Shown in pieces: positions 1 to 7,150 of a stretch of 15,933 bases of DNA. Source of the stretch: JAAYZM01 sp964510785 (GTDB lineage: Bacteria; Actinomycetota; Actinomycetes; Actinomycetales; Cellulomonadaceae); the NCBI GenBank assembly GCA_964510785.1, contig CAZECM010000069.1, positions 1 through 15,933 on the forward strand, read 5' to 3'. Within the stretch, counting starts at the first letter, position 1. Every line of letters starts with the position of its first letter. Under the pieces are notes generated by a model. That model did no database searches. It saw nothing but the letters and a program-made list of their open reading frames with translations, and was not told where the DNA came from. Both the position numbers and the translations under genes were made by a program.

Positions 1-1
1 G

Positions 2-349
2 ACCGGGCCGGTGTACTTGGGCCCGGTCCACTTCGACTACAAGCCCTCGCGCACCGAGGACTTCGACGGCGTGTGGGAGTCGGCGCGCGCGAACATGGCC
101 ACGTACCTCCTCCTCAAGGAGCGCGCGCTCGCGTTCCGTGCCGACCCCGAGGTGCAGGAGGCCCTCGAGGCCGCCGGGGTGTTCTCCCTCGCCCAGCCCA
201 CGCTGAACGAGGGCGAGTCGCTCGCCGACTTCCTCGCGGACCGCAGCGCGTTCGAGGACTTCGACGTCGACGGCGTGGCCGCGAAGGGCTACGGCTTCGT
301 GCGCCTCAACCAGCTCGCCCTCGAGCACGCGCTCGGCGCCCGGGGCTGA
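2..349 (+). CDS. xylA: Xylose isomerase, C-terminal fragment (5' end outside window)
   Basis: This is the last 115 codons of xylose isomerase, which interconverts D-xylose and D-xylulose in the cytoplasm. The reading frame is already open at base 2, so the true start lies left of the window. The visible part carries the family's C-terminal signature: GPVHFDYKPSRTED near the beginning, then a YLLLKERALAFRADPEVQ helix, and the ending RLNQLALEHALGARG. It closely resembles the C-terminus I recall for Streptomyces and other actinobacterial XylA proteins. The metal-binding and catalytic His/Glu/Asp residues lie upstream and cannot be checked. The stop is one base before the xylB ATG, so the two genes form an operon. 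Identity is secure; the start and the regulation are not visible. Confidence 0.95.
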   Translation, partial: TGPVYLGPVHFDYKPSRTEDFDGVWESARANMATYLLLKERALAFRADPEVQEALEAAGVFSLAQPTLNEGESLADFLADRSAFEDFDVDGVAAKGYGFVRLNQLALEHALGARG

Positions 350-350
350 G

Positions 351-1796
351 ATGGCACTCGTCGCGGGGGTCGACTCCTCCACGCAGTCGTGCAAGATCGT
401 CGTCCGGGACTCGGAGACGGGTGAGCTGGTCCGCTCGGGGCGCGCCTCGCACCCCGACGGCACCGCCGTCCACCCCGACCACTGGTGGACGGCCCTGGCC
501 ACCGCCGTCGCGGACGCGGGCGGTCTCGACGACGTCTCCGCGTTGTCCGTCGGTGGCCAGCAGCACGGCATGGTGGCACTCGACTCCCGCGGCGAGGTGA
601 TCCGCGAGGCCCTGCTGTGGAACGACACCCGCAGCGCCGGGGCCGCGGAGGACCTCATCCTCGAGCTCGGTGACGGGGACCGCGCGGCGGGCGCTGCGGC
701 GTGGGCGCAGGCGTGCGGTTCCGTGCTCGTCGCCTCGCTCACCATCACGAAGCTGCGCTGGCTGCGCGACGCCGAGCCCGAGAACGCCGCCCGGGTCGCG
801 GGGGTCGCACTCCCCCACGACTGGCTCACGTGGCGCCTCGCCGGGGCCGCGGGGCTCGACTGCCTCGTGACCGACCGGTCCGACGCCTCCGGGACGGGGT
901 ACTGGTCGCCCACGGGTGAGTACCGCCGCGACCTCCTTCAGCTCGCGCTCGGCCGGGGCGACGTGGCGCTCCCCCGGCTCGTCGCGCCGGGAGCGGCCGC
1001 GGGGACGACGGCGGACGGCGCGCTCGACGGTGTCCCGGGTGGCATCGTGCTCGGCGCCGGCGCGGGTGACAACGCCGCGGCGGCCCTCGGCCTGGGCATG
1101 CGGCCCGGGGACGTCGCGCTGTCGATCGGCACGTCCGGGGTGGTCTCCGCCGTCACGCCGCACCCGACGGCGGACGCCTCGGGGCTCGTCAACGGCTTCG
1201 CCGACGCGACGGGGGCGTTCCTCGCCCTCGGGGTGACTCTCAACGCCTCGCGCATCCTCGACGCGGCGTGCCGGCTGCTCGGTGTCGACCACGCCGAGCT
1301 CTCCCGGCTCGCGCTCGCCGCCCCCGCCGGGGCGGGCGGTCTCGCGCTCGTGCCGTTCTTCGAGGGCGAGCGCACCCCCAACCGCCCCGACGCGACGGCG
1401 GCGCTGCACGGCATGACGCTCGGCACGACGACGCCGGAGCACCTCGCCCGCGCGGCCGTCGAGGGGCTGTTGTGCTCGCTCGCGGACGGGCTCGACGCGC
1501 TGCGCGAGCACGGCGTCGAGGCCGAGCGGGTGTTCCTCATCGGGGGCGGCGCGCAGTCCGAGGCCGTGCGACGCATCGCTCCGGCGGTGCTCGGCGTGCC
1601 CGTGCTGGTGCCACCCGCGGGCGAGTACGTGGCCGACGGCGCCGCGCGGCAGGCCGCGTGGGTCCTCTCCGGCGCCGCGAGCGCCCCGGACTGGGGCTCG
1701 CACGGCACGGAGACCTACACCGCGGACCCGACGCCCGGCGTGCGCGAGCGCTACGCCGAGGTCCGCGAGCTCACCGCCCTGCGCCTCGGGGAGTGA
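351..1796 (+). CDS. xylB: Xylulokinase (FGGY carbohydrate kinase)
   Basis: XylB phosphorylates D-xylulose to xylulose 5-phosphate with ATP, feeding the pentose phosphate pathway. The 481-residue length is normal for the family. The N-terminal actin-like lobe shows the phosphate-binding GVDSSTQS (residues 6-13), then SVGGQQHGMVALD (66-78) and LWNDTRS (89-95). The C-terminal lobe has GAGDNAAAALGLG (237-249) with the probable catalytic base Asp240, SIGTSG (258-263), FFEGERTPN (336-344) and the nucleotide-binding LIGGGAQSEAVRR (396-408). The ATG follows the xylA stop by one base, so translation is probably coupled; the Shine-Dalgarno sequence is only a weak GGGG stretch. Specificity for xylulose rests on the xylA neighbour as well as on sequence. 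A strong terminator follows the stop after about 20 bases. Confidence 0.96.
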   Translation: MALVAGVDSSTQSCKIVVRDSETGELVRSGRASHPDGTAVHPDHWWTALATAVADAGGLDDVSALSVGGQQHGMVALDSRGEVIREALLWNDTRSAGAAEDLILELGDGDRAAGAAAWAQACGSVLVASLTITKLRWLRDAEPENAARVAGVALPHDWLTWRLAGAAGLDCLVTDRSDASGTGYWSPTGEYRRDLLQLALGRGDVALPRLVAPGAAAGTTADGALDGVPGGIVLGAGAGDNAAAALGLGMRPGDVALSIGTSGVVSAVTPHPTADASGLVNGFADATGAFLALGVTLNASRILDAACRLLGVDHAELSRLALAAPAGAGGLALVPFFEGERTPNRPDATAALHGMTLGTTTPEHLARAAVEGLLCSLADGLDALREHGVEAERVFLIGGGAQSEAVRRIAPAVLGVPVLVPPAGEYVADGAARQAAWVLSGAASAPDWGSHGTETYTADPTPGVRERYAEVRELTALRLGE

Positions 1797-1815
1797 CAGA
1801 AGCGTTCGAGGCGAA

Positions 1816-1845
1816 AGGGCCGCGCACCCCTCGGTGCGCGGCCCT
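1816..1845. terminator. Bidirectional stem-loop terminator between xylB and lsr2
   Basis: A perfect 13-base-pair stem (arms 1816-1828 and 1833-1845) encloses a four-base loop, CCTC, in the 67-base gap between the converging xylB and lsr2 stop codons. Reading plus, the stem is followed by CTCGTCTG; reading minus, by TTCGCC. Neither side has a long U run, which is usual in GC-rich actinobacteria. Its position between convergent genes and the stability of the stem suggest it ends both transcripts. The hairpin is seen directly; its activity is inferred. Confidence 0.85.
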
Positions 1846-1863
1846 CTCGTCTGATCGTGCTGT

Positions 1864-2190
1864 TCAGTGCGCGGACTCGTACGCGTCGCGCACGCTCTGC
1901 GGAATGCGGCCCCGGTCGGACACCTTGTGTCCGTTGGCCCGGGCCCACTGGCGAATGGTGTCGGCGTCGGAGGAGGAACGTCGCGGCGAGCGCGCGGTCC
2001 GGACGGCTCCGCGGCTCGAGACCTTGCGTGCCGCTCCGACCCACTTGGCGAAATCATTGCGCAGCGCCGTGGCGTGCTCGGTCGTGAGGTCGATCTCGTA
2101 GTTGACGCCATCGAGCGCAAACGTGACCGACTCGTCAGCCTTCGAACCGTCGACGTCGTCGACGAGAAGCACCTGGATCTTCTGGGCCAT
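1864..2190 (-). CDS. lsr2: Lsr2 nucleoid-associated protein / xenogeneic silencer
   Basis: Lsr2 is the actinobacterial H-NS-like protein that dimerises, bridges AT-rich DNA and silences acquired genes. The 108-residue length is typical. The N-terminal oligomerisation domain (about residues 1-58) begins MAQKIQVLLVDDVDG and includes the family's FALDGVNYEIDL (25-36) and WVGAARKV (50-57). A charged Arg/Ser-rich linker leads to the DNA-binding domain (about 73-108), with the AT-hook-like RGR at 93-95. I chose the ATG at 2190 because it gives the canonical N-terminus and has GGAGG five bases upstream; an in-frame ATG at 2232 would add 14 atypical residues. The gene closes the ftsH-fol-pan-lysS cluster, as in mycobacteria, and converges on xylAB. 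Confidence 0.97.
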   Translation of the reverse strand: MAQKIQVLLVDDVDGSKADESVTFALDGVNYEIDLTTEHATALRNDFAKWVGAARKVSSRGAVRTARSPRRSSSDADTIRQWARANGHKVSDRGRIPQSVRDAYESAH

Positions 2191-2239
2191 TGTTTCCTCC
2201 GCGGTGAATAGCGGCACGTCTTGTGGTGCCAATTCCGCA

Positions 2240-2267
2240 CACTTTCACGCGCCTCGGCACGCGTCAA
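2240..2267 (-). promoter_or_regulatory. Possible lsr2 promoter (weak)
   Basis: On the minus strand a TTGACG hexamer (2267-2262), close to the sigma-70-type -35 consensus, overlaps the stop codon of the preceding small gene. At a spacing of 17 bases the -10 position reads AAGTGT, a poor match. A transcript starting just below it would have a leader of roughly 40 bases before the lsr2 ATG. Lsr2 is abundant and would plausibly need its own promoter, but the weak -10 makes this only a candidate. Confidence 0.3.
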
Positions 2268-2464
2268 GTCGAGCGAGAGGCGTCCCTCGTTGAATCGTTC
2301 TCCAGAGCCGCTTTGGCGTCCGCGGCATCGAGGCGGGCCAATGCCGCCCGTTCGTTACGGTCCGCATTCACGAGTGCACGAATGGCAAGGAAGAACAGCA
2401 AGCCCACCCCGAGCGATGGGATGAGCGCCGCGAGCACCTCGAACAACGTGTCCATGGCCACCAT
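2264..2464 (-). CDS. Small single-pass membrane protein between lysS and lsr2
   Basis: This is a 66-residue protein of unknown function. Residues 7-31 form one hydrophobic segment (from LFEVLAALIPSLGVGLLFFL to about Leu31), followed by a charged helix rich in Ala, Arg, Glu and Asp (NADRNERAALARLDAADAK), so a cytoplasmic C-terminal tail is likely. I recall similar short proteins near lysS in related actinobacteria, but no function is established. The ATG at 2464 lies 14 bases after the lysS stop with GGCGG six bases upstream; a second in-frame ATG at 2455 would remove three residues. It is probably cotranscribed with lysS. Codon use is less GC-biased than in the biosynthetic genes. Confidence 0.75.
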   Translation of the reverse strand: MVAMDTLFEVLAALIPSLGVGLLFFLAIRALVNADRNERAALARLDAADAKAALENDSTRDASRST

Positions 2465-2478
2465 GGTACGCCGCCGGC

Positions 2479-4023
2479 TCAGCCGAGGGGCTTGACGAAC
2501 GGGAAGAGGATCGTCTCGCGGACCCCGAGGCCCGTCAGCGCCATGAGCAGGCGGTCGATGCCCATACCCATGCCCCCCGAGGGCGGCATCCCGTACTCCA
2601 TCGCGGCGAGGAAGTCCTCGTCGAGCCGCATCGCCTCGACGTCGCCGGCCGCGATGAGTGCCGCCTGCGACTCGAACCGTTCGCGCTGCACCACGGGGTC
2701 GACGAGCTCGGAGTAGGCGGTCCCGAGCTCCGTGCCCCGGATGTAGAGGTCCCACTTCTCGACCTGACCGGGCTTGTCGCGGTGCGCGCGGGTCAGCGGG
2801 CTCGTGTCCACGGGGAAGTCCCGTACGAATGTCGGCTCCCACAAGTGGTCGCCCACGTAGTGCTCCCACAGCTCTTCGACGAGCTTGCCGTGCGTCTGGC
2901 GCAGGGGATCGACGTCGTCGTCGAATGCACTAACGAGAGCGAGCAGCCGTTCCACGGGGGCGTCCGGCGTGATCTCCTCACCGAGCCGCTCCGAGAGCGA
3001 GTCATAGAGGGAAAGGTTCTGCCACTCACCCCCGAGCTCATACTCGGTGCCGTCCGCGAGCGTGACCGTCGTCGTTCCCAACGCGTCCCGGGCCGCCGTC
3101 TGAATGAGGTCCTGGGTGAGCTCGGCCATCGTGTCGTAATCGCCATAGGCCTCGTACGCCTCGATGCTCGTGAACTCCGGTGAGTGCGTCGAGTCGACAC
3201 CTTCGTTGCGGAAGTTCCGGCTGATCTCGAAGACGCGGTCGATTCCGCCCACCACGGCGCGCTTGAGGAAGAGCTCCGGGGCGATCCGCAGGAACACGTC
3301 GAGGTCGAAGGCGTTGAGATGAGTCGTGAACGGCCGCGCCGTCGCGCCGCCGTACTGCGACTGGAGCACGGGGGTCTCGACCTCGACGTAGGCGCGCTTG
3401 TGCATGGTGTCCCGCACGGAGCGCAGCACGTCCGCTCGCAACCGGGCGGTGTGGCGCGCCTCGGGCCGCACGATGAGGTCGACGTAGCGCTGGCGGACCC
3501 GGGACTCCTCAGAGAGGTCCTTGTGCAGCACGGGCAGCGGGCGCAACGCCTTGGCCGCGATCCGCCAGTCCGCGGCGAAGACGCTCAGCTCCCCGCGGCG
3601 GGACTTGATGACCCGCCCGCTCGTGAAGAGGTGGTCGCCGAGGTCGACGTCGTCCTTGAAGAGCTCGAGGGACTCCTCGCCGACCTCACCCTGGCTGAGC
3701 ATGACCTGCAGCCGGTTGCCCTCGCCGTCCTGGAGGGTCGCGAAGCACAGCTTGCCGGTGTTGCGCTGGAACACGACACGGCCCGCGACACCCACGACGT
3801 CGGTGGTCTCCTCACCCGTCTCGAGCGCGGCGTCGTACTGCTCGCGGACGGCGGAGATCGTGGTGGTGACCGGGACGCCGACGGGGTAGGGCTCCACGCC
3901 CCGGGCCAGCATCTGCTCCCGCTTCACCCGACGGACCCGCTGCTGCTCGGAGAGGTCGGCGTCCGGATCGGTGTCGGGGTTCTGGAGCTCGGGCTGGTTC
4001 ACCGCGCCATCGTACCGAGGCAC
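2479..4023 (-). CDS. lysS: Lysyl-tRNA synthetase, class II
   Basis: LysS charges tRNA-Lys with lysine in the cytoplasm. At 514 residues it has the usual order: a charged N-terminal helix (about 24-45), the OB-fold anticodon-binding domain (about 75-160, including GRVVFQRNTGKLCFATLQD at 81-99), and the class II catalytic core. Motif 2 is seen as FEISRNFRNEG (265-275) followed by HSPEFTSIEAYEAYGDY (280-296). Motif 3 is GGMGMGIDRLLMALTG (483-498), and the protein ends in ILFPFVKP. The listed start is a GTG; another in-frame GTG at 4002 would drop seven residues, and neither has a strong ribosome-binding site. It follows nadC by 21 bases and continues the minus-strand cluster. It lacks the large membrane domain of LysX-type fusions. 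Confidence 0.97.
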   Translation of the reverse strand: MPRYDGAVNQPELQNPDTDPDADLSEQQRVRRVKREQMLARGVEPYPVGVPVTTTISAVREQYDAALETGEETTDVVGVAGRVVFQRNTGKLCFATLQDGEGNRLQVMLSQGEVGEESLELFKDDVDLGDHLFTSGRVIKSRRGELSVFAADWRIAAKALRPLPVLHKDLSEESRVRQRYVDLIVRPEARHTARLRADVLRSVRDTMHKRAYVEVETPVLQSQYGGATARPFTTHLNAFDLDVFLRIAPELFLKRAVVGGIDRVFEISRNFRNEGVDSTHSPEFTSIEAYEAYGDYDTMAELTQDLIQTAARDALGTTTVTLADGTEYELGGEWQNLSLYDSLSERLGEEITPDAPVERLLALVSAFDDDVDPLRQTHGKLVEELWEHYVGDHLWEPTFVRDFPVDTSPLTRAHRDKPGQVEKWDLYIRGTELGTAYSELVDPVVQRERFESQAALIAAGDVEAMRLDEDFLAAMEYGMPPSGGMGMGIDRLLMALTGLGVRETILFPFVKPLG

Positions 4024-4044
4024 GGGCCCGGGCCGCTCCGGCGC

Positions 4045-4971
4045 TCAGGTGCGCGCGACGAGGTCGAGCGCGAGGTCGAGGATGGGCGAGGAGTGGGTCA
4101 GCGCACCCACGGAGAGGTAGTCGACCCCGGTGGCGGCGATCTCCCGTGCGCGCTCGAGGGTCACGTTGCCCGTCGCCTCGAGCTCGACCCGCCCCGTCGC
4201 TGCCTCGCGCTCGCGCACCGCGGCGACCACCGTCGCCATCACCTCCGCCGGCATGTTGTCGAGCAGGAGGAAGGTCGTGCCGGCGTCGAGGGCTTCGAGC
4301 GCTTGCGCCAGGGTGTCCGCCTCGACCTGGATCGCGACGTCGGGGAACCTCGCACGGACGGCCTCGACGGCTCCCGCGACCGAGCCGGTCGCGACCACGT
4401 GGTTGTCCTTGACCATCGCGGTGTCGTAGAGGCCCATGCGCTTGTTGGTGCCCCCGCCCGCGCGCACGGCGTACTTCTCGAGCTCGCGCAGGCCGGGGGT
4501 GGTCTTGCGGGTGTCGAGCACCTGCGCGCCCGTGCCCTCGAGCGCGTCCGCGAACCTGCGCGTGTGGCTCGCGACGCCCGAGGCGCGGCACACGAGGTTG
4601 AGCATGGTGCGCTCCGCGACGAGCAGCACCTGGACCGGCCCGTCGAGGACGGCGAGCACGTCACCCGGTGCCACGCGGTCGCCGTCGTCGGCCCGAACCT
4701 CGACCGTGGGGGCGTCGAGCCCGAGGCGGGCCGCCGTCTGCGACAAGGCCTCCGGCACGACGGCGAGCCCAGCGACGACGCCGGCCTCCCGGGCGACGAG
4801 GTGCGCCGTGCCCCGGGAGGTGGTGAGCACGGTCGCCTGGGTCGTGACGTCCCGCCCGGGCTCCGGCCCGAGGTCCTCGTCGAGCGCGACCCGCACGGTC
4901 CGTACCAGCCACGCCCGGTCCAGCCCACGGACCGCTCCACCAGCCGCCTCGTGCTCCAGCTCGTCGCTCAT
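4045..4971 (-). CDS. nadC: Nicotinate-nucleotide pyrophosphorylase (quinolinate phosphoribosyltransferase)
   Basis: NadC converts quinolinate and PRPP to nicotinate mononucleotide, CO2 and pyrophosphate in de novo NAD synthesis. The 308 residues comprise the N-terminal alpha/beta domain and the half-barrel catalytic domain. Visible motifs are EDLGPEPGRDVTT (32-44), ERTMLNLVCRASGVAS (120-135), the substrate-binding DTRKTTPGLRELEKYAVR (153-170), KDNH (188-191), EATGNV (265-270) and VGALTHSSP (288-296). In the normally GGGxNHR stretch this protein has GGGTNKR, so the usual quinolinate-contacting His is Lys177. The ATG at 4971 is preceded directly by an in-frame GTG (4974), giving one possible extra residue. 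It lies 86 bases after nadB. No nadA is visible in the window. Confidence 0.96.
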   Translation of the reverse strand: MSDELEHEAAGGAVRGLDRAWLVRTVRVALDEDLGPEPGRDVTTQATVLTTSRGTAHLVAREAGVVAGLAVVPEALSQTAARLGLDAPTVEVRADDGDRVAPGDVLAVLDGPVQVLLVAERTMLNLVCRASGVASHTRRFADALEGTGAQVLDTRKTTPGLRELEKYAVRAGGGTNKRMGLYDTAMVKDNHVVATGSVAGAVEAVRARFPDVAIQVEADTLAQALEALDAGTTFLLLDNMPAEVMATVVAAVREREAATGRVELEATGNVTLERAREIAATGVDYLSVGALTHSSPILDLALDLVART

Positions 4972-4993
4972 CACGCGCCCACGCTACCCGCCG

Positions 4994-5009
4994 CGTCCGT
5001 GCGCGGACG
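4994..5009. other. Short hairpin in the nadB-nadC gap
   Basis: The 86-base gap between the nadB stop and the nadC start holds a 6-base-pair perfect inverted repeat (CGTCCG and CGGACG) around the loop TGCG. No T run follows, so it is a weak terminator candidate at best. It may be a processing or attenuation structure, or chance in GC-rich DNA. The rest of the gap shows no clear promoter. Confidence 0.3.
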
Positions 5010-5060
5010 GACACGGGCGCGACGGGCCAGCGGGGTGACGGGGTGCCCGGGGCAGGGATG

Positions 5061-6746
5061 TCAGGGGAGGGAGGTCGGGGTGAGTGCCAGGGTGCCGACC
5101 GGGGTGAGGTGGGCCTCGAGGCGGTGGCGCCAGCGCTCCGACGGCTCGGGGAAGTCGGTGCGCAGGTGGCCGCCGCGGCTCTCCTCGCGCTCGAGCGCCG
5201 TCGCGGTGAGCACGGTGGCGACCTGGTGGACGTTGGTGGTCTCCCACTCGGCGGTCTGCGGGGCGGCGAGGATGTCGACGTGCTCGTGCGCGTCGGTGGG
5301 CACGGCGGCGAGCCCCTCGGCAGCGGCGAGCAGTCCCTCCCTCGAGCGCACGGGTCCCGGCCCGGCGGAGGCGAGGTGCTGGATGCGGGAACGCGTGGCC
5401 GCGGCGACGAGAGCCCCCGGGCCGGGTCGCTCGATCGGGTCCAGCTGCACGAGGTCGCCGAGAGCCACCCGCTCCACGATGTCGTGCGCCGCGCGGTGCG
5501 CGAAGACGAGACCGTCGAGCAGCGAGTTGGAGGCGAGCCGGTTCGCGCCGTGCACCCCGGTGCACGCGACCTCGCCCACGGCGTAGAGCCCCTCGACGGA
5601 CGCGCGGCCCACCAGGTCCGTCACGACGCCGCCCGAGTGGTAGTGCTGCGCGGGCGCCACCGGGACCAGGTCGGTCGTGAGGTCGATGCCGTGCTCGCGC
5701 AGACGCTCGTAGATCGTGGGGAAGCGGCCACGCAGGAAGTCGTCGCCGAGGTGCCGGGCGTCGAGCCACACGTGGTCGGACCCCGTCTCTCTCGCGCGCG
5801 CGACGATGGCCTGGGCGACCACGTCGCGCGGGGCCAGCTCGGCGAGCTCGTGGAGCTCAGGCATGAAGCGCACACCGTTCGTGTCGAGCAGCACGGCGCC
5901 CTCCCCCCGCACGGCCTCGGAGACGAGCGTGAGCTGCCCGCGCACCCCCTCGCCGAGCCACAGCACGGTCGGGTGGAACTGCACGAACTCGATGTCGCCC
6001 ACCCGTGCCCCCACGCGCAGGGCCGCGGCGATCCCGTCACCGGTGGCGAGCGCGGGGTTGGTCGAGGAACGGAACACCTGCCCGATGCCACCCGTGGCGA
6101 GCACGACGGCGCGCGCGAGCACGGCCCCGACACCGTCGCGGGAACCCTCCCCGATCACGTGCAACGTCACGCCGCACACCGGGCCGGGCCGGCCGTCCGC
6201 CTCGGGTGCCGCCGTGAGCAGGTCGAGCACGAGCCCGTGCTCGATGACCTCGATCCCCGGGTCGGCGCGCACCGCCTCGATCTGCGCCACGAGCGCACGC
6301 GAGACCTCGGCCCCCGTCGCGTCGCCGCCCGCGTGCACGATGCGGTCCGCGTGGTGCCCACCCTCGCGGGTCAGCGCGACGTCTCCCGAGGCGGCGAGGT
6401 CGAACCGTGCGCCGCGACCCATGAGCTCGCGCACCCGCTGCGGGCCCTCGGTGACGAGCACCTCCACCGCCCGCCGGTCGCACAGGCCGGCTCCCGCGAC
6501 GAGGGTGTCCTCGAGGTGCGCGGCGGGCGAGTCCGCGGGGTCGAGCGCCGCGGCGATCCCGCCCTGCGCCCACACGGTCGAGCCCGACGCGAGCGGCCCC
6601 TTCGTCACGAGGAGCACCTTGGGCACGCGGGTGCGCAGCTCGAGCGCGGCGGTCAGGCCCGCGACGCCGGAGCCGACGACGACGACGTCCGCCTCGGCGA
6701 ACCAGCCCGGCGCGGGTGCGGCGAGGCGGGCGGCGAGCCCGCTCAT
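5061..6746 (-). CDS. nadB: L-aspartate oxidase
   Basis: NadB is an FAD enzyme that oxidises L-aspartate to iminoaspartate, the substrate of NadA. The 561-residue length fits. The FAD dinucleotide motif GSGVAG is at 25-30 and the flavin-binding STVWAQGGIAAA at 56-67. The family's HHADRIVHAGGDATG (131-145), VQFHPT (255-260), QHYHSGGVVTD (367-377) and GEVACTGVHGANRLASNS (391-408) follow. The C-terminal helical domain carries SRGGHLRTDFP (523-533). The ATG at 6746 overlaps the panD stop by four bases (ATGA), which fixes the start and implies coupled translation. It lies directly upstream of nadC without nadA, so quinolinate synthase must come from elsewhere in the genome. Confidence 0.97.
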   Translation of the reverse strand: MSGLAARLAAPAPGWFAEADVVVVGSGVAGLTAALELRTRVPKVLLVTKGPLASGSTVWAQGGIAAALDPADSPAAHLEDTLVAGAGLCDRRAVEVLVTEGPQRVRELMGRGARFDLAASGDVALTREGGHHADRIVHAGGDATGAEVSRALVAQIEAVRADPGIEVIEHGLVLDLLTAAPEADGRPGPVCGVTLHVIGEGSRDGVGAVLARAVVLATGGIGQVFRSSTNPALATGDGIAAALRVGARVGDIEFVQFHPTVLWLGEGVRGQLTLVSEAVRGEGAVLLDTNGVRFMPELHELAELAPRDVVAQAIVARARETGSDHVWLDARHLGDDFLRGRFPTIYERLREHGIDLTTDLVPVAPAQHYHSGGVVTDLVGRASVEGLYAVGEVACTGVHGANRLASNSLLDGLVFAHRAAHDIVERVALGDLVQLDPIERPGPGALVAAATRSRIQHLASAGPGPVRSREGLLAAAEGLAAVPTDAHEHVDILAAPQTAEWETTNVHQVATVLTATALEREESRGGHLRTDFPEPSERWRHRLEAHLTPVGTLALTPTSLP

Positions 6747-7150
6747 CGCGCCCCGCTCGCCCGCAGCCCGAAGCCGTCCGGCACGCCCCCGGCGTCGGCG
6801 GAGACCGCCACGATCCGGTTCGCGCCGTCGACGAAGACGACCCGCGGGAGGAGCGAGCGCGCGTCCGCGTCGGCGAGCCGCCCGTACGCGATGAGGATGA
6901 CCGTGTCGCCCGGGTGGACGAGGTGCGCGGCGGCGCCGTTGACGCACAGCTCGCCGGGCCCGCCGGCGATCGTGTAGGTGGTCAGCCGCGCCCCGTTCGT
7001 GACGTCGACGACGTCGACCTGCTCCCCCGGCAGGATGTCCGCCGCCTCGAGGAGCGCGGCGTCGACCGTGACCGAGCCGACGTAGTCGAGGTCCGCCGCC
7101 GTGACGGTCGCGCGGTGGATCTTGCCCGTCATCATCGTGCGCAGCCTCAT
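6743..7150 (-). CDS. panD: Aspartate 1-decarboxylase proenzyme
   Basis: PanD decarboxylates L-aspartate to beta-alanine, which PanC joins to pantoate. It is made as a proenzyme that cleaves itself to form a pyruvoyl cofactor. The start MRLRTMMTGKIHRATVT matches the family, and the self-cleavage site lies in YVGS (residues 23-26), between Gly25 and Ser26, with Ser26 becoming the pyruvoyl group. Further conserved features are NGARLTTYTI (52-61), NGAAAHL (71-77) and GDTVILIAYG (81-90). The 135-residue length is normal. A GGGGAGG site lies just upstream of the ATG. Both ends overlap neighbours by four bases: with the panC stop upstream and the nadB start downstream. Confidence 0.97.
   Translation of the reverse strand: MRLRTMMTGKIHRATVTAADLDYVGSVTVDAALLEAADILPGEQVDVVDVTNGARLTTYTIAGGPGELCVNGAAAHLVHPGDTVILIAYGRLADADARSLLPRVVFVDGANRIVAVSADAGGVPDGFGLRASGAR

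Noticed and set aside
306..2267. A 653-codon minus-strand open frame over xylB and lsr2
   Set aside because: It is a shadow of xylB and it conflicts with the well-supported lsr2 frame.
3184..5586. An 800-codon open frame on the plus strand across lysS and nadC
   Set aside because: It is antisense to two clear genes. Long stop-free shadows are expected at this GC content, and the product is an Arg/Gly/Asp/His-rich composition with no motif.
5043..6977. A 644-codon plus-strand open frame over nadB
   Set aside because: Same reason: a mirror of the strong codon bias of nadB, with no recognisable domain.
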